The notes below the pieces were generated by a model. It saw nothing but the letters and a program-made list of their open reading frames with translations. It was not told where the DNA came from and made no database searches. From assembly GCF_947242115.1 (NCBI RefSeq), contig NC_074711.1:30572602-30636601 (forward strand): a DNA stretch of 64,000 bases, in the 5' to 3' direction. Of this stretch, positions 32,701 through 46,200 are shown in pieces. This stretch comes from Biomphalaria glabrata (Eukaryota > Mollusca > Gastropoda > Planorbidae). How positions within the stretch are numbered: position 1 is the first letter of the stretch; each line of letters opens with the position of its first letter. The position numbers were made by a program, and so were the translations under genes.

Positions 32701-33714
32701 AAACTTTTTAACCCAACGGCCCCAGTATGTTAAAGTCAACAACACCAAATCGTCAACTCGAGTACTATGTACGGGTGCTCCACAAGGTTGTGTACTTTCT
32801 CCTGTGCTATACACTCTTTACACTAATGACATAAGAAGCATCTATGACTCAGTTAAACTCATTAAATTCGCTGATGATACTGCCATAGTCGGTCTTATTT
32901 CAGGAGACGAAACTCAGTATCGAAGCTCGATAGAAGAGTTTACAAACTGGTGCACCGACAACTTTCTAGAACTGAATGTAACAAAAACTAAAGAACTTAT
33001 AATAGATTTTAGAAAGAAAAAACAAACTATACGTGAACTGCAAATAAACACTACATCTATAGAACAAGTAAAGGCATATAAATATCTAGGCATTATCATC
33101 AACAACAAGCTTTCATGGGAAGACCACCTTGGAACTCTAACAAAGAAAACAGCCCAGCGACTCTTTTTTCTATACAAACTCAACAGTTTTAAATTAAATA
33201 AGAAGATCCTTGAGACATTTTACGGCGCGACTGTACAAAATCTGCTAACATACGGAATAAGTTGTTGGCAAGGCAACGCCTCATCTAAACTGTTGCAACG
33301 TCTAGAAAACATCATTAAAAAAGCATCAAAAATTACACTCACAACATTACCACATTTAAAGGAACTTTTTGAACAAACGTGCCTAAGAAAAATCGAAAAA
33401 ATCTTGGAAGACAACGGCCACCCGCTCCATCAGAACTACGCCAGGTCGTCGCGAAGTGGGCGACTGCTGTCAATCAAAACAAGAACGGAGCGGTACAAAA
33501 ACTCGTTCGTACCTCACTCTGTCAGACTCTATCACCGCCACTCATTGATCAGGGAACATAAAATGCACCAAGATACCTGTGTGTAGTCGCTGAATGAACT
33601 CTTTATGTTGTCTGTTGTATTTATGTGTATTTTTCTGTTGTGTTGTCTTTATATGAGAAACGAGTCCTTGTAATCACAACAAATTTCCGTAAGGATCAAT
33701 AAAGCAGTCTTAGT
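32701..33714 (+). mobile_element. 5'-truncated Rex1/CR1-like LINE inserted in the minisatellite
   Basis: The LINE begins inside the RT domain and ends with a 3' tail around GATCAATAAAGCAGTCTTAG. Minisatellite flanks both sides (CACTATGCT on the left, TTACACATGCC on the right), so it split the array. Related to the broken copy at 29780-31700 but better preserved. Confidence 0.88.
32708..33586 (+). CDS. RT C-terminal half of the truncated Rex1-like LINE
   Basis: The open frame carries CTGAPQGCVLSPVLYTLYTN, then the catalytic FADDTAIVG, NVTKTKELIIDFRKKK, YKYLGIIINNKLSWEDHL and a C-terminal GRLLSIKTRTERYKNSFVPH motif. The RT fingers and endonuclease are lost by 5' truncation, so no working element is made. 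An upstream in-frame ATG at 32696 belongs to the minisatellite. The intact frame suggests a fairly recent insertion. Confidence 0.85.
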   Translation, partial: LTQRPQYVKVNNTKSSTRVLCTGAPQGCVLSPVLYTLYTNDIRSIYDSVKLIKFADDTAIVGLISGDETQYRSSIEEFTNWCTDNFLELNVTKTKELIIDFRKKKQTIRELQINTTSIEQVKAYKYLGIIINNKLSWEDHLGTLTKKTAQRLFFLYKLNSFKLNKKILETFYGATVQNLLTYGISCWQGNASSKLLQRLENIIKKASKITLTTLPHLKELFEQTCLRKIEKILEDNGHPLHQNYARSSRSGRLLSIKTRTERYKNSFVPHSVRLYHRHSLIREHKMHQDTCV

Positions 33715-33890
33715 CTTACACATGCCAGTGCATAGGACCTAGTACTTTCTAGAAACACACACAAACACACTATGCTCACACATGCCAGTGCATAGGACCT
33801 AGTACTTTATAGAAACACACACAAACTAACACACTACGCTTACACATGCCAGTGCATAGGACCTAGTACTTTATAGAAACACACACTAAA
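33715..33890. repeat. 64-bp minisatellite, right part
   Basis: About three more copies of the unit at 32065-32700, ending near AACACACACTAAATTG. Confidence 0.92.
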
Positions 33891-34022
33891 TTGTTGAAGG
33901 AGAAAGGAGTAACAAAAACTACCTTTGATTACTGTGAACAATGAATAAAAAAACAAAAAACAACCAAAATCGAGTCTACAAAAATCTCACAAAACAAACT
34001 TTTGTAAACAAAAGAAAACATT

Positions 34023-34028
34023 TTATTT
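34023..34028 (-). promoter_or_regulatory. Possible polyadenylation signal of the RAP80 gene
   Basis: AATAAA on the minus strand, about 250 bp past the stop codon. Other weaker candidates exist. Confidence 0.4.
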
Positions 34029-34274
34029 ATGTCTTAATTTTTAGAACACTGAAAGACAATCATTAGGTACATTTAGAATGTTGAAAGCACTTTTCTAACA
34101 AATATGTGTGTATTTGATATTTTGTTTTTAAAGAGTTCCAAAATAAAGTGACTATTGTAGGACTATCAACAATGTTTATCACTTAATTTAATTCACTTTG
34201 AAGCTACAAAGTATCTCTGTAAAATAAGAACAAAACAAAAAAGAAATGATGCAAGGTATTGCCAATGGAATGGA

Positions 34275-37200
34275 TTACTTTCTTGGTGTTTCTGCCTCTA
34301 TAATCAGTTCACAATAGTCCTCACCATCAGACACTAGTAATGGCTCTGTTGATTCTCTGAAAAAAGAAAATTTGTGTTTACAGAAAATAAAAAAACAAGC
34401 GCCTTTAAAAACAATGTGGAATTCAGGACAAAGATACAGCATATTTCATGCCCTATTATATAATCCTTGTAGCGTTACACAAAACAAAACTTTACTATGA
34501 AGTGGACACCTTTAGAATTTATTTCTTGTTTTCGTTTAGAAAATAAATACTACAATTTTAGAACATAATAAAAACCTAAAAAGATGAATTTCTAGTTAGT
34601 TTACAATTTAAAAAGGCACATTATTTTCTTTTACTTTAGCAACAAATATAATCAGTGCAGGCCACATGCTAAGAATACAATAAGAGGAAAATATAGCACG
34701 TTTAATCAATTCAAAAACTTTCTTGCCATAGTAAGAGTACAACATTTAATATGTATATTATTACTCTTTAAAATAAAAAGCAATCTATATAATTGATTTA
34801 TTTACTTTAATTTAACCCTTAAAGTGCTGAACTGTTTTACAATGAGTGCATACACAATTCTAATGTTTAGAGGCTAAACTACCACACGCGTTTTAAGGGT
34901 TAATAGACATCAATATCTTCTGTTCTGAAGGAATGTCTGTAAGACAGAATCAGTTGGGATAAGTCTAACATTATCAATAGCTAACATCATTGTTTTTTTT
35001 TAATCTTTTTCTAATTCAAATCTGACAAGTAAAAATAAGGATGAACCTTTTATATCACTTTATATACTGTTACATGTAAAGTAATACACAAAGTATTAAT
35101 TATTCTAAACTCATTAGAGATTTTCCTTTTAAATTATTTTGTTGTAACTTTACTGGACCTTTATTTATTTTATGGTTTTCACAACATTTGTGTTGCTCTT
35201 GCGACCAGGGTGCTCTATAGAAAGCATCAAGGGCTCCTTGAATGCTCTCATCAAAGATGCTTTCGCACCATGATGGGTATATCCTGGCAAGATTACCTTA
35301 CAAAAAAACATGTTTTGCTGGAAGCCGGTCTGGACAGTATAGAAGCACCACTTACATTCCACAGCTGCACTTATCAGCATGGAGGATAAATACGTGCCAA
35401 AGACGATCTTTTTTGGTAAGCTTAAAATTGAACAGTGTCAGAGTCCCCCCTCCCATAAGCACTATACAGATCAACTAGGGCACTATTTTATCCTCACTGG
35501 CTCAGAGGAGAGTAGTTGGCAGCAGATGGTCTCTGAAAGAGACAGGTGGAGAACTTTCATGAAGGTCGCTAACACACATTTGAAGTCCAAAGAAAAGCCC
35601 TAGTAGAAGACATAATGCAGAAGACATAAAGAAAACTTAAATAGACCAAATCAAATGTGGTACAATATGCAGGTCGCAACTGGATTTGCGTGGCCATGTA
35701 AAACGCTGTACTCATCCTTTATTTTGCCATTGCAATTATTATTTATTTGGTGGTTTCTTTTGATTTCGAAAGATTTCATTATGTCATAGCATAGAAAGTC
35801 CCTATGTACTTTAACAAGATAATCTCATACATTTGAAAATCCTTAGGAGCAAAAGTACTAGCTCAAGCATTATAACTGAGGCTAGTGTTACTATACAGCA
35901 TATCTCAAGGCCTACAATATAATCCTTGACACTTGAGACATTACTCAAGTTTTAGCCTGAATACTTTATTCTTAATGCTTAGTAAATGATAATTTTTATG
36001 TTTACTTAACAATATAAAATCAAAAACAACTTATTTGTAGCCTCTTACCTTGGTTTCAATCTATTATCTGTTGAGAAATTTAAAGAAAAAAATGTTAGGT
36101 CTAGCATAAAAGTTTAGGCATGATATCTATCCTTATGCCGTCCTCTAACAAATTAAAAGTATTTTAATTATCAACTTATGTGCTATTTTTCCCTCACTGA
36201 CATAGAAGAAAGCAGCTGGAGAGCTCTAAAAAAAGGTTGAGAAACACAGAGAAAATCCTTTGTTGAATATAGGCACAGACAAAGAAAACTAAAAACTGCT
36301 GGAAAACAGCTTTGAATGGATCAAATGTAGCAAAATATGTAGGCTGAAACTGAGTCCACATGCAATACTGCACTTGTCTTTACATTTTGGAACTGAAGAA
36401 AATGCCTTATATATTTTAATAATAATAAATATTAATATATATTAATATATAAATTCAGTTAATTCTGTCAAACTGATTTTTTCCTGTCATGAAGTCAATG
36501 AAATGTATGTAAGAATACTAGAGCACAGCTTATTTAGTAGAGCAAAGGCCTAGTAGCCAGACACCTCTAGTGAATCAAAGCGTAATCTAAAGACAGTAGT
36601 GTATACCTCTTGAAGTTCTTGAAGGCATGATTCGAGTTTTTCTTTTCAATGAACATTTTACCTCATGCTGTCTAATAACATCAGAGGTCATCTCAACATG
36701 ACAAAAGGAACAGCTGTTATAAGATAACAAAATTTGTGAGTTAAGAATATTTTTTGTGTCTGTTTTAAAGTAACTGTACATAAGTTTCTATTTGTGATTA
36801 ACGGGACACAAAATACAAAAGGCAAAAAAAATTATAAATTTGCCAAAACTGTCAAATATTGTAATTTTCAAAGCATCTTTTGAGTTTTTAAATAAACTAC
36901 ATTTGTTGTTTGTTTTTTTTTTATTGAATGAAATAATTGTCAATGTCAATTTTAGATTTCAATTGTTGCTACTTAGCTAGACATTATATGATTACAGTAA
37001 ATTTTTAAGTTGATTTTATACAAATCCCATTCTGTTTGTGCAGTTCATGAATTATTTGAGCTGCCTACAGCTTTCATTGTGCCCAAGAGCTGGAGGAGAA
37101 AGAATGGTTTCATTGCTAGGAGTAGTCCTAAATGTTGGTGGAGTCTGAGAGCACATAAGATGCCATGAATAGATCTCCCATTGTGGAAACTATCCAGGCC

Positions 37201-40200
37201 TGAACAAGCTATTATACAATTCTGGATGGGCTATTTAGCATGTTTCTAGTCAAATTTTATACATTTGTAACTAAGTAAGGTAAGGTCCTGTTAGATCAAA
37301 TTGAAAAAATAGAAACATTTAAACACCCTCTAAATGATGATGGTTGAAGATGAAAAGATTCACCTACATATAAAAAAAAAAAACAAGATCAACTTAAACT
37401 GATTAAGTCTTGCAAGGAGAGCAAGGTTTGGAAGATCCCAGTCTTAAATGACAGTTATACAAAACTCATATTTTTTCACATGTAGGAGTATCCTGTACTA
37501 AGCATTAAATAGTTTACAAGACAAGATAAGGATCTTAACTGCAAAACTATATTTTTGTTCCAATTGGGTAGAGCAAAAAACAACCCCCATTTGGGCAGTT
37601 GTTTGAGACAAACATCTATAAAAAAAAGCTAACAATATTGTGATTTTACCATCACAAAAGAGATACAAAACACTGATAGCAAAGACAAACAGACACAAAC
37701 ACTCTTTTGTTCCCCTGGCAATCAAATCATTAAATAGGAACAATCTGATATAAACTTTGTCACATGTAAATTATGAGTGAGTCTGGTGTGAATGTACATT
37801 TTGGTTTCTTATAGTTATAATGTTTTTTGTTTGGTGTAATGCACATATTGTAAGACAAATTTCCATACGAACAATAAAGATTATTATTATTATTATTTTA
37901 ATTTATATATATATATTGCATATTTAAGTATTGGTATTAGCTGCCACATAGAAGATTTGCATTGAGTTTGGTATAAATAAAAAATAATAATTAAAAAAAA
38001 AAAAAACAATGGCTTTATGTTGAAATAACATCAGTTTCAACTTTTTTTAAACACATTTTTTCTTTTCAAAATATGTTCACGTTTCATTGTTCTTTTGGTA
38101 GCACTAGTCAGCTCTTACTTTACATTACCTTATCATAGCTTGGTCACCTTGTTCTGTAGGGAAGAGAAATGAATGACTAAGTCCATTCATTTTGTTTTGT
38201 TTTAATAATAAGCTATTTAACTAATTATCAAAAATTAACTACTTCTGTTTATTTTTAATCTAGAATAGAAACAATTAAGTACCATCACCACAATTTGATG
38301 CATGCTCCTCTATTTTCTCCTCGTTAAAATGTTCCCCACAGATAGGGCAAGCATACTTTAAAAAAAAAATAACAATTTGAATATCTAAGAAATGCATGTA
38401 AACTTTTTAAAATCCAATTATGGACATAGAATACAAATATTTAGAAAAAAAAAAATAATAAAACTAATTAATAATAAAAAAAAAACTTTTTAACAATTTT
38501 AAAGTTTGAAATTGATTGTAAAATCTTTTGATCAATGTAGGATATGATCTTATGTAGAAAAAAATCATATGTAAAAACAAGTCAGATATCTAAATAAATG
38601 ATAATGGCTTACTTTTTTCTCTACTACAGATTCAGGTTGAATTGTACTTGGACCAGCCAGACTTATTTCTGAACAAATGACATCCTCATCACTGTCTTCA
38701 GATTCTTTCTTTGGATTTTTTATTAGTTTTCTTGGAGTAGTTGTGGATTTCTTTTTGGATTTTTTACTCAAATCTTTAGATCTTTTAGTTCTTTTAGGCT
38801 TTGAAGTTTTCAAGTCTGTTTCTTCTTCATCTGATTTGACAGCTTCATAGTTGCGCTTCATATCTTTACAACTGTCCAATGAGTGCTGGGGTTGATCTAC
38901 ATTTCTATTTGTACTGTTGGGTGTCGTGGAAGTGTTTTCCATAACATTTTCACCTGTCAGGTTTACATTGAGTGCCTTTCCTTCTTGATATTTCTTGTTA
39001 ACTGCAGCACTAGCAGTGTCAACAACCAAATCACTAGACAAAGAGACACTATTCTGCTGTGGGATTGGCTGTGGTACAGTTGAATCGAGTTTTTTTAATT
39101 TCCTTCTGTGACATGTTATTTGTGTACTGTAGAGGTCTCCATTGGCATCTAACAAAGAATTAGAGCTCTGGCTGTTGCTGAGGCATGATGCTGATTCTTG
39201 TGATAGTCTGACGTTTTCAGAGTCAGCACAAGTCTCTCTATGAGACGATGGGCTTTTTGTTTGGGGACATGAGCTAGTTATTGTGTTCTCAACAAAATCT
39301 GGAGGTAAGGTATCTGCATTTTCTAAAATATCAAAAGTGGGGCTGCTTGCGCTTTTGATTACCAAAATATCATTTGCTTTAGTTTTAGAATGATGTCTTG
39401 AGGCAGATTCAGCATATGGTGCATCAATGTTGTCTGTCTCTGATTCAGATGAGTCATCACATGACCAAACAAACACTGATTCTAAGTTCCTTTGGGAATT
39501 AAGTTTTTTCCTATTGACAATTCTTTTGCTAGGAGTGGCCACCACGACAGTTTTATTAATAGAGTCTAACTCTGGGGAATCCTGATCAACCATGTGAATA
39601 TCTTTTTCACTTAAAAGCTTTCTGTGAGTTTTTCTTTTTCCACCTGTTCCTGAACTTTCAATCTTGCGTTTTATGACTTTCAAATTGTTTGACCCTCCAT
39701 CAATTACACTAGAATGATTTGTACGTAATTTTTTGCTATTACCTGTAAAATCCTCTTCTCTATAAATTTCAAATTCATTCTCACTTTCCTCTTCTTCAAT
39801 TAGTTCAAACTCATCGTGTTCCACATATTCAACCATGTCTTTGGAGATAGTTTTACTGTCTTTTCTGCTAACAGAATTATGCTTCTTTTGGGTTTTATCA
39901 CTTTGGTTTTCACCTTCTCTTTTCAAATCAGGTAAATTATTTTCATCGTCATCTCTATTGTTATGAATTAATCTCAAAACTTTGTTTTTATATTTTTTAG
40001 GTTGTGCTAGCAAGCAGCCCTCAATATGTGGCCCAGGCACAACAGGTCTTCCCCATTTGTTGGCAGGTTGTTTCATTGCTTTCTGTTCTCTTTGTAATCG
40101 TCGAAAGTAGATATCATAAACAAGTTTGACTATTTCAGTGTATTGATCTGGATTTATCTGAGTTTTGGACTGCCGAAGGAAAGACCATAAGGATAGCTGA

Positions 40201-43200
40201 AAATAAAAGTGACATATTTATGATTTTTTCTAACACTTTTAAAGAACAAATGACTAATTACAACAAAAAAAAATTCTAATTAAAATACAATATGAATTCT
40301 AGTGTAGTTCTTACTTACAGACTTTGATGCAGTAGGAAGGCTGTAAAAAAAAAAAAAAAAAGTATGGCCCAAGTAAATAACTGGATGATTTTGAATGCAT
40401 CAAAACTTAAATAATTAAATGAAAAACTTTTTATTAATATTTACTAGTAGAAATAAGAAATAAAAAAAACTAGAATTAGCATTTGCATATTCGTCATGAT
40501 AAAATTGCAACTTAATAAAAAGAACTAATAACAACAACAAATTATTTGTCAACATTCATTCACATACTTACAGAACAACTGTTTTTGTTTGCAAATTGTT
40601 AAGTAACTTAGCCTGCATAAAGAAAACATTACTTATGTACAAGTGTTTCCAAATAACAAATAAACATTAATTTCATTTTATTGCAAAACTCCTACAAGAT
40701 CTATTTTTACAATTGCAAACAGTGTTCAAGTTGCTGCACAAAAAATGATCTCACTGGCATGTTAATAACAACTATTTGTGTCACCTGGAAATGACTTAAA
40801 TGCATTACTATTTGAAAGCCTTAGCATCTACAACAGAAACATCCTGTTTCATATGTTTTTTAAATATAGTGGTAAAATAAAAAATAAATTTAAAAAAATT
40901 AAATTAAAATAATGCTAAAATATTATTGTTTTAAGCACAACTAAAGAAACATTCAATTAACTTATTTTCAACTGCAATTACTTATCATTCATAAACCTTC
41001 CAAGACATATACATGACTTATACATCATTTACTGATCATTGTCTGAGCTTATAACATGATGGCTAATAATATAGTGTTTTAAGTAGTTTATAGTATGATA
41101 ATCAGTAAATTGATGAGCTGTGAGTGTTGCCTTTTTCTCAAACTTAGCAATTTGTTCCAATTAAAAGAAAAAGGTATAAAAATCTAACAATAGTAGAACA
41201 AAGAAAAATAAATTAACTTTTACTAGATTAACAGACATATTTTCCTTTAAAAAAATTTTCTCACACTTATAGTCTACCAAGATCTGATACTTTTAAAACA
41301 TAGTTAATTCAGATATATTATAATGTAGAAATATTGATTTTTGTCTCCCATCTAAAAAAATTCTGGCAGAAAAAAAAAGAAAAAATCTGATAAAACACTA
41401 TTGACAAATACACTTTAGGAAGTAATTTATTTTTAAAGGAAACAGCTTCAAGACTGTACCTTTTTTTTTTTTTTTTTGTAATTCTCAGTACTTTTTTTTT
41501 CTCATAGATCATTCTAAATATGCAACAAGATTTTAGGGACATTATACAGCTAAACATTCAAATAAAATATTTCACTATATTTAATATCCAAATTTCTTCA
41601 CCTTGAACAATGGTGATATAGGCCCTTCACAACGAGCATCATTGGTACTTTCAACCGAAGTAGAACAATTGTTGCTGCCTAAGATGTTTGTCTGAGCATG
41701 ATTCTGCTCTGGTGTGCTGTCAAACAAATAGCGATTCTTGTTTTAGACAGAGTATAGTCTCAAAAGAATATCAATATTAATAAAATTCAAAACTACATTG
41801 TAACCATATACCGAGATATGTATGTTTGAGTGGTGTCTTCATCATCACCTTCAACAGTCATGGATGAGTCTTGATCTACATTTTTTTTTAAACTTGGACT
41901 GTGACACCTACTGACTTTTCCATCATTATTTTGTTCTGCCTGAATAAAAAACAATAAATACAAATGACATCTCATTGACATTTATATTGTACTCCTCCAA
42001 ATAAAAGAAATATCTGTTTTAAAAAATGTCATTATTATTATGCTTTTATTAACATATATACCCATACCTGTTTCTTTGCGTTAGTTAAAGGGTTTGTACA
42101 GTCTTTAATCCTACCCAGAAGCTTCATTTTTAATTTGTTAGTCCAACTGTTTTTAAAGGATGATCTTGAATTCCCCTCCATTGGATCACTAGTTTCTGTG
42201 AATGGCTTACTTCCTTTTTTATAATAGTCACTATTAGAGTCTGATTCGCCAACTGTGATGTTTTCAGCTTCAGTATTTTCCACAACATTTGACTTGATTA
42301 CTATTTGATCTCTTTTATGACAGTTATTTTCATTCACTAGTGAGTTCTCAGGCATATGTGATTCCTCTTGAGTGCCAGACTATAAACATTGAACAAAAAA
42401 AAGTTAACTACATGGCAGTTTCTTTAAAGCCTTAGTGAATCAATTAGGGATAGAAAAGTAAACATGGTAACTGAAATCTAAAAAACAATTTAAGGTTTTT
42501 TGTATGTACTGTATGCTCCATATAGAAATCAACACTTATTGATCTATCTTGAAGAAACTTTGCAGAGCCCAAAGAATTTTTTAAAATCTTCATGACAAAA
42601 TGGGGAATCCTAAATTTAAAAAAAAGTAATACTTTAGTTGTACTAGCTTTGTTTTTGTTTGAGTATTCCTTATAACTTCGCAGAGGTTATAGGATAGACT
42701 TAGACACTTCCTACCACACTGGGGGGGTTCTAAGTTAAAAAAAATGTATAGTTCAGTTGTATTGGCTTTGCTTTTAACTTTTAGAATAAACACAGGCAAC
42801 CCATTGTATTTCTGATAGTTATAAATAAACTATAAATAGTATTATCATAAGAGTCTTAATCTGTTTACTAGTTAAATTACAAATGAAATATTTATGACAA
42901 TTAATGAGAAAAAAAAATATTTATAAACTAATCAGGCTTTAATATGTCAAAGAAATACCTGAGTAGGATGGTGACGGCTCTCTGATATAGCACGCTGTAA
43001 AAAAAAAAAGATTTTTAAAAAGTAGAAGTTGACATTTACAGGGGGTCTACTGATAAACTTTGTTTTTAAGTGTTGTTAGGTACAGCATACTACTAAAGAT
43101 TATCTTGCTAGACCCGCTGGTTTATAAAATATTTTATGCAATAAATATCTTCCACCTCAGATATTGAAGGTGGACTGTGAATATAAGGTGGCAAGAAAAA

Positions 43201-46200
43201 ATCCCCATTGAGGAAGTCCTGTTAAGAGCAATGTGCCAGGACATCCACTGTTATAAGCAGTAGAAGCAATGACCTGTTTGAACACATATACCAAATCACT
43301 CGATTTATCCCCTGACTATAGGAAATAAATAATAAATAATTACACCCATAACAATAAATAATGCCTATGCAAATGAAGCCAACTTTTTTTTTCTTTTTTT
43401 CTTTAAGTCAGCTACCATCAAAATACTGTGTAGTAACAACAAGTAGTAACTTGAACTAACATTAGTTCCATGTAATGAATTTAAACCAAAACAAATCTTT
43501 AAATTAATCATCTTTTGAGTTTGTGGGTAGGAATTATGCCCTACCTCATGATGTAATGTCTCTATATTAATTAATTTATCTAACACATGTAATTTGGAGT
43601 ATTATTTTTAGATAAAGAATCTGAAGTTATTCAAAGCCAGCGAATATCTCTAACCCTAACACAAACTCTAGTCCTATCGGTCAAGGATGAAAGTCGTGAT
43701 ATCCCCTAAAGTGAAATAAATTATAGTCAACTAATGGACTAATGTATTCTCATCTTCTTTCTATTATGCATGCAATGGTATAAATTATAAAGTTTCTGTT
43801 CTGCAAGTCTATATTTAGATAAAAATTCAAATAAGTTAAAACCACTACTCCAAAATACTATACTAGATTGCTTTTAAACCCTATTTATAATTAGCACCTT
43901 AGGCAATTTATGGTCTGTTAGGTAACTATGAACTGAATTTTAGTTTACAAAATCTTTTCATAATGACAATTACTTTCATTACTAAATAATGATCAATATC
44001 AATACTTAGAAGTTCACTATGCCATCGGAGTGTCTGAACAAAGACAAATATTCATCTTAAATTGAAGAGCATTTAATCATTGATTTTATTTTAAACAGAG
44101 TATAACTTGAATTTTCTTGTTATTGGGGAAAGAAAAAGCGTTAAAACTTACCAGAATTTCTAATTTCTCTTCATGAGATATTTGATTTAGAACTTCAACT
44201 GAAAATCCAGCTTCTAAAAGAAAAGTGTTATCATGCTAGTTAAATGCTAAGATAAAATGACAAATGAAAATATGCAATTTTTTTTCATTTGTTTTATGTC
44301 TAATGTTTTTTAATATAATCTATCATGTAATACTCATATATCAATGCAAAATTTAAAAATTTTGTTTTTAAGCAAATAACAGAAAGATTTAAAAAAATAG
44401 ATACACTGTATATTTATTCACTAAGGACACTTTAGTATATTTTTTAATGGCAAAAATAAATAGAAAAGTAAAAATAGCAAGATTTCATAAAAAGTAGGAG
44501 TTGAAATACATATTATATGTATATATGCCTTTTGAGCATTGTCATTATTTGTTATTTCTTGAATTGATATGATAAATTCTTTAATTTTCAACAAATCTGT
44601 TTCCCAAACATTTTAATTTTTCAAGAATTGACCTCCAGAAATTTAAAATGACTTTATGCTAAACTCTATCTTTTAGATGTTCCTATTGAATCAGGCAAAA
44701 TATGTGATAAATTTAAATATTTGTTGTTGTTTTTTTTTATTTTTACATCGATCATCATCAATGTCACTGTCTTTTAGAGTAATGGCTTGAGAGGCTCATG
44801 TCCTCTATTTTAAAAGCCCTGGATAGAAACCCTGAAAATGGAATTGGCCAAGTCTGAGACTTTCATAAAATGATAACTTGAAACACATCTAATAAATACA
44901 ATAATCATTATTCCATGTCTTTAATAAATTTTATGAAGTCTATCAAGCATATCATGTTTTTCAAAATTAAGTACACCATGATGGCCTCATGTTGACTACT
45001 AAATATTTCACCCCTTTCACATGTCCTGAAGTTAAACAATTTTAAGGCAATATAAGTGATCTCACCACCAACTATCTCTGACTCTCACTTTCATGCCATC
45101 CCATTTAAAGCCATCATTCCTTGATGTTGTCTTCACATCACAGCAGGAAGAACTTTACAAGACAAGAAGATCTTTTAATATTCATCTACCATGAGAGTTT
45201 TTCTACAACAATCAGGAATTTGTTACAAGGTCAAAGTCTTTTTTTAATCATGTTGCCAACATCATCATTTATCCAGTACATTCCTTAAAATTGATTATAC
45301 TGTTATAAACCTAGTGGTGGCACAGATGGGGGTAGTGGTGTGTGTGTGTAGTCAGCCGACGCAAATCGCCCCAGGCCAGTGCTAGACGAGCGGTCAACCG
45401 TGACGAGCTACGACGGTCAGCCGAGACAAGTGTCAACATGACGGTTCGGGAAGGATCGCCATCATGAACAGAGCTCAGGAGCGTCACGAGGGATGTAGTC
45501 ATGTGACGAAGCTAGAAACGTCGAGCCATGTTCCGTCCAGTTCTAGAAGGCCAGCAGGGACCCTATATAAAGAGCGGAGGTGTCGCAGTCAAGAGGATCA
45601 CGACAGAAGGTTCACGACAGGGCTTAGAACACGGTCGACTACAGCACAGTTCAACGGTGTGGTTCTGTACGGAGCATTACTACAGTTCAGTGCGGAGTAC
45701 TGTCAAGTACAGTTGAGACGACTGGCATCTTGATCTTGGTCTGCGATCGAGTCCGACACAACGAGCCTAGTGTGTGAAGTCAGTCCTGAACTGTTGAACT
45801 CAGTGCAAGCCCAGAACGAGACGGAGAGGCCAGTGCAAGAGTTGATACGGCGGTACGGTGTTATTGGAGAGATATTTGTACAGTGTACGTGTTGCCAATT
45901 GTACAGTATTGGCTGCTATTTATTCAACTATTAAAGTGTTACGTTACTTTGGAGCCCTGAGTTGTCAAGTTCTTTAAGTTGGTGGTGTAAGGTGCAGTTT
46001 GCAGAGAGCCTGGATAGAGAGATTCGTAACAATACCTAAAACTTCCTAATAAAAGTATTTCATCTTATCACTATGGCTAAAACTCTAAAAATAACAATGT
46101 CATTACTGTAGTTACAGGCTGCTGCAGATGAGGAATGCTTAGCTTTTTTAAATATAATATATCCCAATGACCCATTGTACAGATTTTAACTGGTAGTCAA

